DNA of 64,000 nucleotides, from contig JASANG010000244.1 of the NCBI GenBank assembly GCA_030248215.1, positions 248,001 to 312,000 of the forward strand, read 5' to 3'. The DNA is from Enoplolaimus lenunculus (Eukaryota > Nematoda > Enoplea > Enoplida > Thoracostomopsidae). The position numbers and the translations under genes are program-made. This document shows, piece by piece, positions 21,935-33,368 of this stretch (the stretch's first letter is position 1; each line of letters opens with the position of its first letter). The notes below the pieces were generated by a model. That model worked only from the letters and a program-made list of their open reading frames with translations, was not told the DNA's origin and did not search any database.

Positions 21935-23053
21935 TTATTTTCCATACCGCATGGCGTAGTACGGATCAGCTTGGCCGCGTTTGGTTGGAACAGCTCCTAA
22001 GAATGGTTAATAAATATGTAGTACGATTAAACAAGTTCGACCTTAAGCCGTAATGGGCCATCTACGTTATACTGCTCGCGCTACTGCAAAAAATGTCTGA
22101 GTCTGAGTAAGGCCGATGTTGTTTTAACACTGTCTATATTACAATGTACCTAAACACGCTTGTTACAGATTCGTTTTCTATACAGATCTTTACCGGTTGG
22201 TTAGACAAATTTTTTATTAGCGCGAGTATTATTCCGTGGATGATTGCAGTGAGATTAAACAAGTTCGACCTTAAGCCGTAATGGGCCATCTACGTTATAC
22301 TGCTCGCGCTACTGCAAAAAATGTCTGAGTCTGAGTAAGGCCGATGTTGTTTTAACACTGTCTATATTACAATGTACCTAACACGATAGTTACAGCTTCA
22401 TTTTCTATACAGATCCTTACCGGGTGGTTAGACTAATCTTTATATTAGCGCGAGTAACGTGGATGATCCATAAATTTTGTGAAAAATAAGCGAAATAAAT
22501 TTCTGTATAGTTGATTGGCACATAAGTTTTACGTTTAAGCGCTCGTTTGCACGTTAGCATTGTTGTATTTGTTTTAACCGTCAGCTATACGAAATGGTCA
22601 TTTCCTTACTGTTATAACGGTCCCAACTCCAATCCATTGACTCCAAAACTATTTTGTGGAATTTTTTCCTGAACAGTTTAATTTTTGTCATAACCGGATA
22701 CCTCAAAGTTTCTACATTAAAATAGGTACTTTTTACGCTCTTTACCGTAGAACATTGCTGATTTACATCATGGCAACTTACCTCGCAGTCCAACAGAACC
22801 ATATATCTCGTGTTCATAACTTACCGACATTTTTGCTTCCAGCGAGCATTAAACGTTGGATCTGGAAACCAAGCTTGCACAGTTCTGTGTTATGCCTAGA
22901 AGCAACCGGATCCTTAATAGCGTTACCGCAAATGTCATCCATATCTGAAACCGGATGTGCGTTCGCCGGTAGTACGCTGTTTGTATCAAAAATTGAAACA
23001 ATAGTAAGTGTAAATACGAAAGTTAGCAGTATTGAGCTAGGTTGTTTAGCCAT
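21935..23053 (-). CDS. Secreted peptide precursor with an amidated C-terminal RY peptide
   Basis: Two exons joined in phase, 23053-22825 and 21996-21935, encoding 96 residues. Residues 1 to about 32 form a signal peptide (ILLTFVFTLTIVSIF core, cleavage near NANA-HP). The propeptide has two cysteines (C42, C59). The second exon supplies the dibasic site K82-R83 and ends GQADPYYAMRYGK-stop. Gly-Lys before the stop is the standard amidation signal, predicting GQADPYYAMRY-amide. The donor after exon 1 is CG|GTAAGT and the acceptor is CCATTCTTAG; AATAAA (minus) lies about 120 bases past the stop. Dibasic excision and C-terminal amidation are known neuropeptide processing. Membership in the luqin/RYamide or NPY-like groups is inferred only from the RY-amide end. 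An alternative exon lies at 22757-22717. Confidence 0.6.
22025..22465. repeat. 228-base tandem duplication in the peptide-precursor intron
   Basis: GATTAAACAAGTTCGACCTT and the next ~115 bases recur 228 bases downstream with almost no change, followed by more diverged right parts (TTAGCGCGAGTA in both). Two units, 22025-22252 and 22253-22465. Confidence 0.8.
22717..22757 (-). other. Possible alternative second exon of the peptide precursor
   Basis: A CAG acceptor opens a 41-base frame in the right phase for the donor at 22825, adding AMFYGKERKKYLF and a stop. Like the main second exon it carries an AM-x-Y-G-K motif followed by basic residues, so it could be an alternative peptide exon. The acceptor's pyrimidine tract is weak. 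Confidence 0.3.
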
Positions 23054-23465
23054 AGTAACCGTTAAAATGTGTTTTATTTCTGTTAAAAATAATTTAGACG
23101 TTTCACGAAACTACTTATTATTAAACAATGCTTCCCACTGGTTCACGCTACCAGCAAGGGTTGTGTTCGAAAAGACACAAGAGCGTGAAATGGGTCTGTG
23201 TAGACCAGGAATCAGGCGTATAGCCAGCTCAACTTATTAAGGCGGTTGAAAAAATAATGTTGGCAATGGGACGCTTCGAAATAGGCATTCTGACTCTGAC
23301 ATAATTTTCTAAATATACACCGGATCTGCCCGTGGGGAAGTGCGTCGAACATAACTGTGTTCCAAAAAAGGGTTAAACTTCATATGAACCGGAATTTGTG
23401 CTAACCTTCGACACCGAATTACGTTTTTATTTTTTGAAAAACTTGCAGAAACTACCGTTAAGTAT

Positions 23466-24979
23466 TCAATTTTTAGCGATTTCCTCATAAAGGTTTATCA
23501 AACCAAAACCAGAATTTGCTCCAACAATTTCATCGGATTTCCAATGAAAACCTGGTTCTCGTAACTGTGATGCGTAGAAACAAGATTAGGAAATAATATA
23601 TTTACTTTGCATTGAATTGTCTTGATATTTAAAATATTAACGTAGTTTTAATATTATAAAAAGTTGCAGAGGGTGGTCACACTTTAAATTTGTCAGTAAT
23701 GACCTGTGACATCTATAGCAGAACAAAGAGACACAGACCATAAACCGTCATTGTCATTATTAAATTTTCGAAAACTGGTCCACGTATAGACATGGGACGT
23801 CTATGAAGAAAGCTTAAGCTTTAGACTAAATTTTTGTTCAGACTTTGGATAAAACATTTGCTTAGGAATGGGCTTATACTTTGGCTTAGACTTAAAAATA
23901 TGCTGATACTATTCTGCCGCTGTTCTATACATCTGCTGGTTCTTTGGTTTGGAACAATATGCCCGCACGCATCGATCTATTAAAGTTTCACAAGAAAACG
24001 GCTTAATCTCAATTACACAAGGCTGACCGCTTATTGCACGACCCATTCATTCACCGAAAGCAACTCTCAGCAGCGCTGGTTGGCATTGCCTCTAAAGCAC
24101 TGAACTACATACCAGTTTGTTTATCGCAATCCTAATTTTTCTACTTCATTGTAAAATCCAATACTCGAAATGCGGTTCAAACAAAACTGCGAAGGCTCAG
24201 GAACCAATAATGGTAGATCAGTTTAAAAGACCGCTCGAGCGAAATGAGCGTGAAACCATACCAAATTTTAGTTTAACTCCATTACAAAATTTTTTTTGTG
24301 CGAAAACACGGCCAAAGCGGTAAATGTGCGCGTAGGGCAGAAATCCTTTACCCAGACTCACTTTCAACTAATTTTAGCAAAATGTCAAGGAAGAGTTGTC
24401 AAGAAAATCTTACGAGCAAAGTGAGCAAAAAGTTAGACATAATTTTTTGTAAAATTCGTTTATGGAAACGCACTTGTTTGGATTGACTTACCATTGTCAA
24501 ATTTCGATACAAAAATGTGGGGGGGAGAGGCAAAACGGTCCTTTTGCACAGTGAACAAAATGCGGTTATGTTCCGCCGGTATAAATGGGCAGCAATTCCC
24601 CGTATGCCACCGGATCCGCTGGCCAATGCATGCAATAACCATGGCATCTATGACCCGACTGATTCTCATAATAAATGGTATATATAATTTGAGAATTATA
24701 ATGCACGGCTGCTTAAATTGTGCTAATGATCACTCAAACGCAGTGTTAATCTGCTTAGCGTGCTAAAACAATTTGGGATGGCTATGCCAAGGCCTGTATC
24801 CATGAGCGAGGTTAACCCCCCTCACAACAACGTAAGAAAAAGTTTTTGTTCTGTTGCCTATCCACGAATGTACAGTAAATAGAATATTGTTGCTCATCTT
24901 GTTCATTAAAGAAAGACCCATGGAATTGTGGTCAACCGAATCCACATAACTTTCAGCTAATTTGGCTAACTTTGCATTC
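23466..24979 (-). CDS. Candidate multi-exon gene, unidentified
   Basis: Coding-like exons on one strand. 24979-24763: a TTAG acceptor, then 72 stop-free codons starting NAKLAKLAESYVDSVD and containing NNILFTVHSW. 24669-24492: GC-richer, with NRILFTVQKDRF and a consensus donor AATG|GTAAGT. 23564-23466: a CACAG acceptor, then an open frame of 33 codons (REPGFHWKSDEIVGANSG) or, in another phase, a second open frame. The shared N-x-I-L-F-T-V in the first two exons hints at a repeated domain. I cannot join all exons in a single phase and recognise no family. One or more exons may be spurious. Confidence 0.3.
23777..23942 (+). mobile_element. Decayed TTAGGC MITE
   Basis: GGTCCACGTATAGACATGGG, AAGCTTAAGCTTTAGACTAA, a few TTAGG hexamers and CGCTGTTCTATACAT at the right end. 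Shorter and more diverged than the other copies. Confidence 0.5.
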
Positions 24980-25570
24980 CTAAGTTTGTGAAATAAAATC
25001 TACTAAATGCTTTATCAATTCCCCAGTTTGGAAATAATTGCTTTTGCAAGCAACGCGATTATAAACAAGTCGTACGATACATTTGCTGTGTAAAATTTTT
25101 CGATTTCCGATGCTTATTAAGCAGTTAGAAAGTGCAATTATGATGCTGACTGCGGTACAAAAGAATGCAACAATGTGCACAATTTGCCAATCTAACAAAA
25201 TCTACTTTTTTGTGTGAAATCGATTGTAATCATTTTCCGCCCAAAAAGCATGAAACCACGCCGCCTTCAAAGTCTCTCTGAGGCTGTTTTTTGCCACGTC
25301 AGCGTTCTAGTTCTCAAGATGTAAATATATATTTATATTCAAACGTAACCCAAACTGTTGACAATTGTACAAATATTAACCCCTATTCTGTCTGGCCGTA
25401 AGCTGTAATCATAAATTTTGAATTTCAACTTGAAGACTAATTACACTTGGCTTTGAAAATGATGGTTGAGTAAACGTTGAAAAACACGCAACAACTTTAC
25501 AGCCGGTACAGAAAATAATATTGACTAGTCAGGTAATAAATTAAACAAATTGAAAAAGATTTAGCAATAA

Positions 25571-25613
25571 AATAATAATTATAATAATAATAATAATAAT
25601 AATAACAACATTG

Positions 25614-25649
<36 letters not shown>
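25571..25649. repeat. (AAT)n microsatellite
   Basis: About 25 AAT triplets with a short interruption (AACAACATTG). Confidence 0.95.
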
Positions 25650-26209
25650 TTACTGCTCAAACTGAATGTACAGTGTCGACATGACCACCAACCAATGATT
25701 TTTGACGTTTTAATATCAAATGGGAACGGTAGGTCAAAAGCAACGCAAACCTCTCCTTCAACAAAGCGTGTACCAGCTGCGTTGCCCTTTATTCAAAATT
25801 CGGCGGCATGTTCCTCATATAACCAATGTAACTCAAAATGTGGTTAATAGAATTGAAACAACTTCGAACTGTAGTGTAAAAAACTCACAACTTCCGGTAA
25901 GATATTGCAATGATAGTATAGTATTACATTTCAAGGTTTCACGCGCATCTATAATGTCAGCAAAAGTCTACGAAGTCTATCTACTATGCTAGTCAAAAAA
26001 GAATCATTTTTGGCCACATATCAAATACTAGATCTAGACGAATAGTTTCAATTGTGTAAACACTAATCACCAGTTACTGATAGGTTTTCAAACTCACGAA
26101 CTCTTGCAGTTACGTTCGATTGAGTTAACTACAAGGCGGATCAGCAACTGGTGATTGGCGTTTCGCGAATCTACGACAATTCGTCGCCCGGCAACTTGTA
26201 GCTCACCAT

Positions 26210-26556
26210 CAGGGTGCAACCGGAGGTGAAAAATACCGGAGCCGGAGTCGGAAATCATTGAAACTTGCCGTAGCCAGCGCTGGAGGTGAGGTGAATTTAG
26301 GTAGTAAAAATGATGGTTAATTAGTTAATTCAAACCAATATCTTTACCATGTTGTTAAGTTGTTTGGTTTTACGCTAATTTTCTGCGAAAGTTCGGTAAT
26401 TCTAACTTAAAAATTGTAACAAAAGTGAAATAAAACGCGCTAAATAGATAAATTTAGCATAAATTCTACCGCAGCCGGAACCGGATGCCGATTATCTAAC
26501 GGACCCAGAGCAGGAGGCCGATTTTTTGCCGGAACCAGACCTCCGGTTGTACCCTG
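26210..26556. mobile_element. hAT-like MITE, CAGGGTGCAACC family
   Basis: 347 bases with terminal inverted repeats CAGGGTGCAACCGGAGGT and ACCTCCGGTTGTACCCTG (one mismatch) and repeated CCGGAGCCGG-type subterminal motifs. It interrupts an older repeat. The uninterrupted version near 6105-6145 runs directly from ACAACTTG to TGTCCTAAAGCC, and the flanks here (CTCACCAT / CCCACCCG) derive from that site, supporting an 8-base duplication. No coding capacity. Confidence 0.75.
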
Positions 26557-26599
26557 CCCACCCGTGTCCTAAAGCCTATGAATAAATCTTTGCGGATCG

Positions 26600-28470
26600 G
26601 TTACGATGTGGTTATAAATCTACATATGCATTTCTGCTCCTTCCAACTATAATTGCAGAACCACGGTGTTTTACAATTATGGAACTGCTACAGTATAATG
26701 AGAAAATCTTTATAAAATTCTAAATTGAAATCAAAAAACCTTGTTGATTGAACAATGTGAACATAGTGAAGCCAAACGCAATTTTAGTACTAAAATTTGA
26801 ACACAAAATTTTCGTTTTGATGCTTCTTCACCAACGGTCAGTGAGGCTTAGAATTACACGTTCTATTTCAAGATTTGAATCCAGCTCAAAAGCGGTTTGA
26901 TTTCGAAAATTTTTGCATTTCAGCTTTAATACTGCAAACAGCCGTTGACGAATCAAATCGGTTCGAAGGAAGATAATTTCCTGTATCTATCAGAAATGCA
27001 TATGACAGACAGGCGCACTTATTTGTTTCTTCATTTGTGCATTAAAACAAGAATAACATAATAAAAAATAGTTGCCACCAACCTCCTATAAATAGTCGAG
27101 AGTATTAAATATCAAAAACCTGTTTGAAATTACTCTTCTTGTTTAGTTTATGTTGTTCAGAGACAGATCTAAAATTTTCTAATGGCGGAACCGAGGAAAG
27201 ATAATTTTATTTATGTATAAATCAGTGTTACAAGACGATTTTTGGGCAAACAATGGTATGCTACCCCCATGTGTAGACATGTTTAGCGAGTGAAGGGCCA
27301 AACCCGTGCCGCATCTTTGGACCATAAGGACTTTAGCCGTTCAAACCGATAGAATAATCATGCGTTCGCCACTTAATAATCCGTCCTTGCTATAGTTGCG
27401 GTTAGAAGTTTTAAACTGTAAAAGCCAAAGATTAAAATTGTACGATATCACACAGATTTGTAAACATTATATGAATTGATATGCAAAACGCGTGGGTAAA
27501 AATCAGCTAAACCCTTTAAAGTTGTTCGATAACAGTATGAAATGAATTAATTTTATGCTTTTCCTCGAAATATAAACATAATAACAGATATTTAATATTT
27601 ATAAACATGTTTTATGGAAATATGCTTTGCTCGCTGAATAGACGCCGTTTGAAGTGACGCCCGCTTCTATTCTTAAAATGATCAGGTGAAATAATCTGTT
27701 TTGGATGAATATCGGGGACACTACCCCCCAAGGTGCATTTTTTGGTAATGCCAGGACGCTTCGTCGTTGAATAATCGTTAATGATTTGCCAATTTTGAAA
27801 TAAATTGCGATATTTTAGTTGTTTTTCAGCGCGAGAACAAACTTTGCAAATTTTTCGGAACACCGCTGCTCTTTGAAACTTTATCAGACTACTTATCGTT
27901 CTCAAGATTTTCAACGCTTTAGGTAGTGCACCTACGCATCTGAGATGAAGCATATGTGAATAATATTTTGACCGAGTGAAAAGCTTTTAGTAGTAAAGCT
28001 GAACGAACGATTATATAATTGGGAGGCATTTAAGGTGAAAATTCGATTCGAAGAAATAATATTTAAACTAAGTTTCTCGATTAGAGAGCAATAAACAACA
28101 GCTAAAACATGCAGAATAATAATTCAGCCTGAAGCTAAATCTGTAACGAGTAAAACGATTTCTTAACTCCCAAACAAAGAGTATGAATGTATTTATTACA
28201 AAATTAACAGAAACTTATATATCAATTATTAAAGTGAGAAATTAGAGTGAACAACAACGAACAGCAAAACACGCAGATTATGTTAAACTCTGCCAAAAGC
28301 CAAATTTGCAATGAGTATAAAACGATAAATATATACCTCTCAAATAAAGAATACTTATTTCGCAAAACTATGTATTTTTAAAAATTTACTTACACAAATT
28401 AAAGCTAAATTGCCATAGAGAATTCGCATTTCAATGCAAATCAGAACGTTCGTTATGCGATGCCAACCCG
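26600..28470. other. Spacer with one unidentified open frame
   Basis: AT-rich sequence. The only notable feature is a minus-strand ATG frame of 113 codons (27953-27612), basic and Ser/Lys-rich with an N-terminus of alternating basic and hydrophobic residues that could be a mitochondrial presequence. It has no recognised domain and no polyadenylation signal I can fix. It may be a small gene or a chance frame. Confidence 0.3.
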
Positions 28471-28472
28471 AA

Positions 28473-28698
28473 CGGGGCAATGAAAAGAACAGGGGCGAAA
28501 CAGTATTATAAGCATATTCCTATTCCTAAGCCAAAGCCTAAGCCTATGCCTAAGCCTAAGTGTAAGACTGACCATGTTCCTAAGCGTAAGCCTAGGCCTA
28601 AGCCATAGCCAGGCACAAAAATTAGTCTAAAGCTTAACTTTACCTACTCTATTGCAGTCCAACAGGAAAACGTTCCGCCCTTGATCTTTACTTGGGCC
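28473..28698 (-). mobile_element. TTAGGC-bearing hAT-like MITE, reverse orientation
   Basis: A near-complete copy: GGGCAATGAAAAGAACAGGG at the left, CCTAAGCCTAAGCCT hexamers (the complement of TTAGGC) in the middle, then the TTAGTCTAAAGCTTAA block and GTTCCGCCCTTGATCTTTAC at the right. Confidence 0.7.
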
Positions 28699-28859
28699 CC
28701 CGAACGTATAAGAGTTTAACCCTATGTTGAAACAGTAAGGTACAGCTACTTTGACAGCAATAGCTAGCAACTTATAACAAATGCATACCATGTTTCTCAG
28801 CATCATTCTGTGTCCGCCAATAGGATTATTCACGCCTAAGGGACCGCTTTACAAATTTC

Positions 28860-29214
28860 TCCAGTTAGCTTCTCACGGATAAGTAAGCTTTTCGTAAATT
28901 TTCAATTTGAGTTCATAAATGTCAATTATCCGTAATTCTAGCGCATAAATGACTCCAGGACCAAATAAAGTGGAGTTCGAAACTGTAAAGCGTACTTAAT
29001 TTTTGAAATACATTCCTAAGTATAACCTTGCATTATCGTTCTTTGTTTTGATACCAAATAAATGTTTAATTCAACGGATAGTTGAAATACCGAATATATA
29101 TCAGTAACGAAGGGCGGGTTAAAAATGAATAACAGCCCGTAACCGAATAACGGGGGGGTCCCTCTGGAGAGGCCAAATAAATATCAGTCCCCCGTCTTAT
29201 TCGGGTCACTACAG
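28860..29214. mobile_element. DNA transposon copy, CTGTAGTGACCC family
   Basis: The right end TCTTATTCGGGTCACTACAG is followed by TA. The interior shares ATACCGAATATATATCAGTA, GAGAGGCCAAATAAATATCA and GGACCAAATAAAGTGGAGTT with copies near 31.3, 35.4 and 56.5 kb. The left end is not clear. TIR plus TA suggests a Tc1/mariner-like or related non-autonomous element. Confidence 0.5.
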
Positions 29215-29216
29215 TA

Positions 29217-29274
29217 GGCTTTGGTTTAGGAACATGCATATACTGCTGTTCTTGCCATGTTCTATACATTGGCC
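29217..29274 (+). mobile_element. Right-end fragment of the TTAGGC MITE
   Basis: GGCTTTGGTTTAGGAACATG through TGTTCTATACATTGGCC, abutting the right end of the CTGTAGTGACCC element, as at 31.7 kb. Confidence 0.5.
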
Positions 29275-30987
29275 GTTCTTTGTAACAGCGTGTAAATCAG
29301 TAAATCACATGCGTATTGTCAAGGAAAGATGTCTTCAGGCGCTCATTACATTAGTAGCAAACCTACTTTTATACGCTTCATTTTGTTTCCGAGTTCGAAT
29401 TACGTTTAGAATTTTCAGTCTCACAATCAGTTTGACTTTGTATTATTAACGCTTGCTTAGATTAAGGCTCAGCCCTGTAGCCAGGAATTTTTTGTATATA
29501 AGGCGAGAACATTTCTAGGGGTGACCAGGCAATGTTTTTTAACATAAAACTTTTAGACTATTTTGCTCAGGCTTCGGTTTAGGATTATTAACACTTAATT
29601 TACTGCTTTGAGCTTACGCTTAAGAATAATCTTAATGTAAATTTTTGGCGCTACAGACTCGCGAGCAATTCACCTAGATCCCAATATGATCCACCGAATT
29701 CCCGTGATCGAATCAAACAAGTAAGTAAGAATGATTTATTTTATGTAGTGTCAGAAAAAGCGTGCCGCAGCTAACCATAAAACGGAGGGTCTGTCAAACC
29801 TGATAAGAAACCCGATTATTGGTAGGAAAGTATTAGTCAAAAATCCCGCACTGTAAAGGTTAGGAACGTCAAAAGCAATGCAGCCAGAACCAGCACATTT
29901 ATGCATAAGTGTTTCAAATCTCAATACAACGCATTAGCGGTGTCACCGACACCCCTGTTTTTTCCTCATCAATTTTTGTTACCATAACGAAACAAACAGT
30001 ATATATGCCATATGTATAAAAGTTAATCTAATTTTATATTACCGTTGCAAAACCAAAAATCGAAATTAAACTGAATGTCAAAATCTTAATGATATTTATA
30101 AGCAATAGCTGATCCAGGGGGGTGGCGGGGGACCTACGCCGCCATCACAAGTTTTTTGTAATAAAATTGTAAGGTCCATCTCTACCTTACAATTTTCACA
30201 TCGGAAATTTTTTGTAAGGAATAATAATTTTTCTCAAAGAATTTGTTTGTGAGAAAATGGTAATATCTTACAATTTTACTCGCTCATAAAATTGTTTGGT
30301 GATAAAATGATAAGGTCTCTACGTTACAATTTTTGCGTGTCATAACATTTTACCAGCCAGGCCCTCCGTCTGAAATTTCTGTATCCGCCTCTGTTTATTA
30401 ATTCATGAACGTGTTTAGGCATCGTTAACGACAGAAGTTAATATGCTTTATGTTTCAAAATTTAAATTTTTACAAAATCATCTGTTTGCGTGACGTTCAA
30501 AGGCAAATTGGCTCTGACGCAGATATAAAATGCATGATTTGGTTGACGATATTCTGAAGCTTACGTGCAATGTTGCGCAAAGCGCAAAAGCAAAATTGTT
30601 TAAAAAATTTAAAAACAACGAAACTACCTAATCTTTAATAGCATGTTAACTAAATACTGTTTGGTGCCTGTAGACTGTAGTCACGTTCCACTTTGCTGAC
30701 AGTCTTTTCATCAGGGGCGGTTCATAATGAAGGCTAGTGACGTTACGGCCTCAGAGCTCGCGCTTCAAAATGGCCCGTGACGATACATAGTTGTAAAAAC
30801 AAAAAATTAGAAAATAGAAATATTTATATTTTAACACATGATTTTTCATGTAAGGTTTTTGTGAGGCCCCAAGAGAAATTGGTTTCAAATAGCTTTACAC
30901 GGGCAATCAGCTTTTTTTGTTAGGTTGTTCTGAAGAATTTGTCACCATTCTAACGTCTGGCTATGTCTAGTAAACTTCTACCGTTTA

Positions 30988-31189
30988 CACTACAAAAAAT
31001 GGTGAGTCAAATTGACTCTCTCCGAAATAGGCTTTTCCTGACTACACAAACTGAGTCAAAATTCGACTCCGTCCAGAGTCAAATTGAGTCGAATTTGACT
31101 CAGGTGGAGTCAAATTTTGACTCAGTTTGTGTAGTCAGGAAAAGCCTATTTCGGAGAGAGTCAATTTGGCTCACCATTTTTTGCAGTGA
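30988..31189. mobile_element. Foldback MITE, near-perfect 202-base palindrome
   Basis: Arms of about 85 bases match almost exactly: CACTACAAAAAATGGTGAGT at the left, its complement ending TTTTTTGCAGTG at the right. The arms contain CTCTCCGAAATAGGCTTTTC and the centre is built from GAGTC/GACTC repeats. TA lies directly before the left end. Other copies are at 34079-34240 and 59092-59301. Confidence 0.85.
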
Positions 31190-31258
31190 CTGAATTGAAC
31201 ACTGTACATTTAGTTTACAAATAATAGCTCACTTATTAAGAAACTGTCAATTTACCAG

Positions 31259-31850
31259 GCCAATGTAAAGAACACGGGGACACGAATAAGAGGGGGGACT
31301 AATATTTATTTGGCCTCTCCAGAGGGTACCCCCTTGTTATTCGGTTACGGACTGTTATTTATTTTTAACCCACGCTCCACCACCCATAGTTACTGATGTA
31401 TATCCGGTACTGCAATTATCCGTTGAATCGAGCGTTTATTTGTCTTGTGTCAATAGCTTGGGCGATAATACAAGGTTATATTTAGGAATATACCTTCAAA
31501 ATTTAGGTACGCTTCAAAGTTTCGAACTGAAATTATTTGGTCCTGGAATCATTTATGCGCTATAATTAGGGTTAGTTGACATTTATGGACTCTAACTGGG
31601 CTTAGGGACTCTATCCGCTTACGGACTCTTATTAGGGATACGGACTCCAATTGATTTTTACTCAAAATGGGGACCCCCTCTTATTACCCCCGTCTTATTG
31701 GGTCAATACAGTAAGCCTTAGTCTATGCGTAAGAATAAGTTAATACCTAAGCCTAAGCCTAAACCAACCAAAAAATTAGTCTAAAGCTTTAAGCTTACAC
31801 TTTTCGAGTCCCACAGAAAAACGTTTCGCTCCTGATCTTAACATGGGACA
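31259..31850 (-). mobile_element. TTAGGC MITE interrupted by a CTGTAGTGACCC element
   Basis: Flanked by an exact 8-base direct repeat TTTACCAG (31251-31258 and 31851-31858). The outer ends are the TTAGGC MITE termini: GCCAATGTAAAGAACACGGG at the left; the TTAGTCTAAAGC block, GTTTCGCTCCTGATCTTAAC and CATGGGACA at the right. Inside, about 31275-31711, is an element with ACACGAATAAGAGGGGGG and GTCTTATTGGGTCAATACAG ends followed by TA. So the second element inserted into the first after the first had duplicated its target. Confidence 0.7.
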
Positions 31851-33368
31851 TTTACCAGAAGAAAAGAATCTTTAATACCTGTAATTTATTTTAGAATATT
31901 TTACAACTAAAAGCTGTACACAATGCCAGGAATACATAAAACTATCTTAAATGGCGTAATTCAAGTAGTACCTCAACGCCATAATAAGATTTTACAAGAA
32001 CTAAGCGTTCATTAAGATTAGCTAATGCTACTAAACATTTCCACCGAACAACAATACAATTATTTCAACCTTTGCTGTAAATTCCCTCTCAATGTAACAG
32101 TGTGGTTTTATGAAAGCAACACAAAGAATTAATTCGCTGTTGCAATAAAGAAGTGCCCAGGTTAATATCAAAAATTTAAATGTTAAACTTTAATGTTAAA
32201 TTTGAAAACCGTTCTAATACCGAATTCAGTAGTGATAAATAAATGCTATAAAGCGTACATGTAGGAGTAAGCCATTTTGAAGTGTTTTTGAACTGTAAAC
32301 TATTGGTTAATTATCACGAAACCTGGAGAAAACATTTCAGGCCATTAGTGATAATTGACCAATTAAACACGGCAACGCAACTATTGCCTGGTGGTTCCAG
32401 GTTTCGAAGTCTGTGGTCTCAAATGCTAATTAAGTCCAGTATACAAACTTGATGTACATTTTGATCGCGGAGGCCGAACAAAGCGAGAAGGTGTAAGATG
32501 AAGGATTTTGCAACGATTGCCGTAGTAGTAAATTTTTTATGAAGGAATTTGGTAATCTGTGTGGAGGGCTGTGGATAGAGTGTATCCATTGAAACCGCCA
32601 GTAAGCGAGGTAATTCTCAACATTGGATTTCATGGTTATGGATCACCGAGTAGGTTCATATGTCCGTAATGCGTATATTGAATATTTTCATAAAGTCCAT
32701 CATAATTGTTGGGACTATTACATGCATAAGTCACAGGTCAATCAGGTATTCAGGCCATTGTCGCCTTGGACCATGTTACGTTTAGAGCCGTCCCTTATTC
32801 TGGTGGGTCTCTGAAAGATTCGGATACAGACAAACTCCTATTGATTTGGACTCAAAATGTGACCCACACTCTTTCTGGTCACAATAGTATTCTGAGCAAA
32901 TAGAAGTTTGGCCTGAATGTCAATAATGCTTCGCACACTCGTAGCCTCTTAGTGCTTTGTAATCGCTTATGTTAATTTCAGGGCCGTCCTGGTTTCTGTT
33001 GGGACTGTAAAAGAAAAGGCCTAGAATTTAGACCATATTTTCTGTCAACGCACAGGATACGTTTAGCCTTAGAAATATGCTTTGATCTACCTTTACGGCC
33101 TTAAAAGTAGCATTAGCAAAAATATTTGTATCTTAATTTCGTATTACTACCGCTATTGATAATGAACACCAGTCTTTTTGCCTAGCGGCGCTAAATCTTA
33201 GAAAGGATAGGGTGATATAACTTTTTTGAAATATCCGTTAAAGAAAAACACTTCTGCAGGCTACAAAATTTTTTTAAACTCAAACTGTTTCAACGAATTT
33301 TCAACCTTCATTAAACTGAAACTGTGGCTTGCCTCTGTTATATTCGCTACCGTAAAATAAAATAATCT

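Noticed and set aside
22656-23240. 194-codon plus-strand frame
   Set aside because: It lies antisense to the peptide-precursor exon and has no domain. The minus strand has a signal peptide and consensus donor, so this is a shadow.
25720-25992. 90-codon plus-strand frame with a GTAAGA donor
   Set aside because: Two competing frames are open, the upstream acceptor is poor, and no partner exon or family was found.
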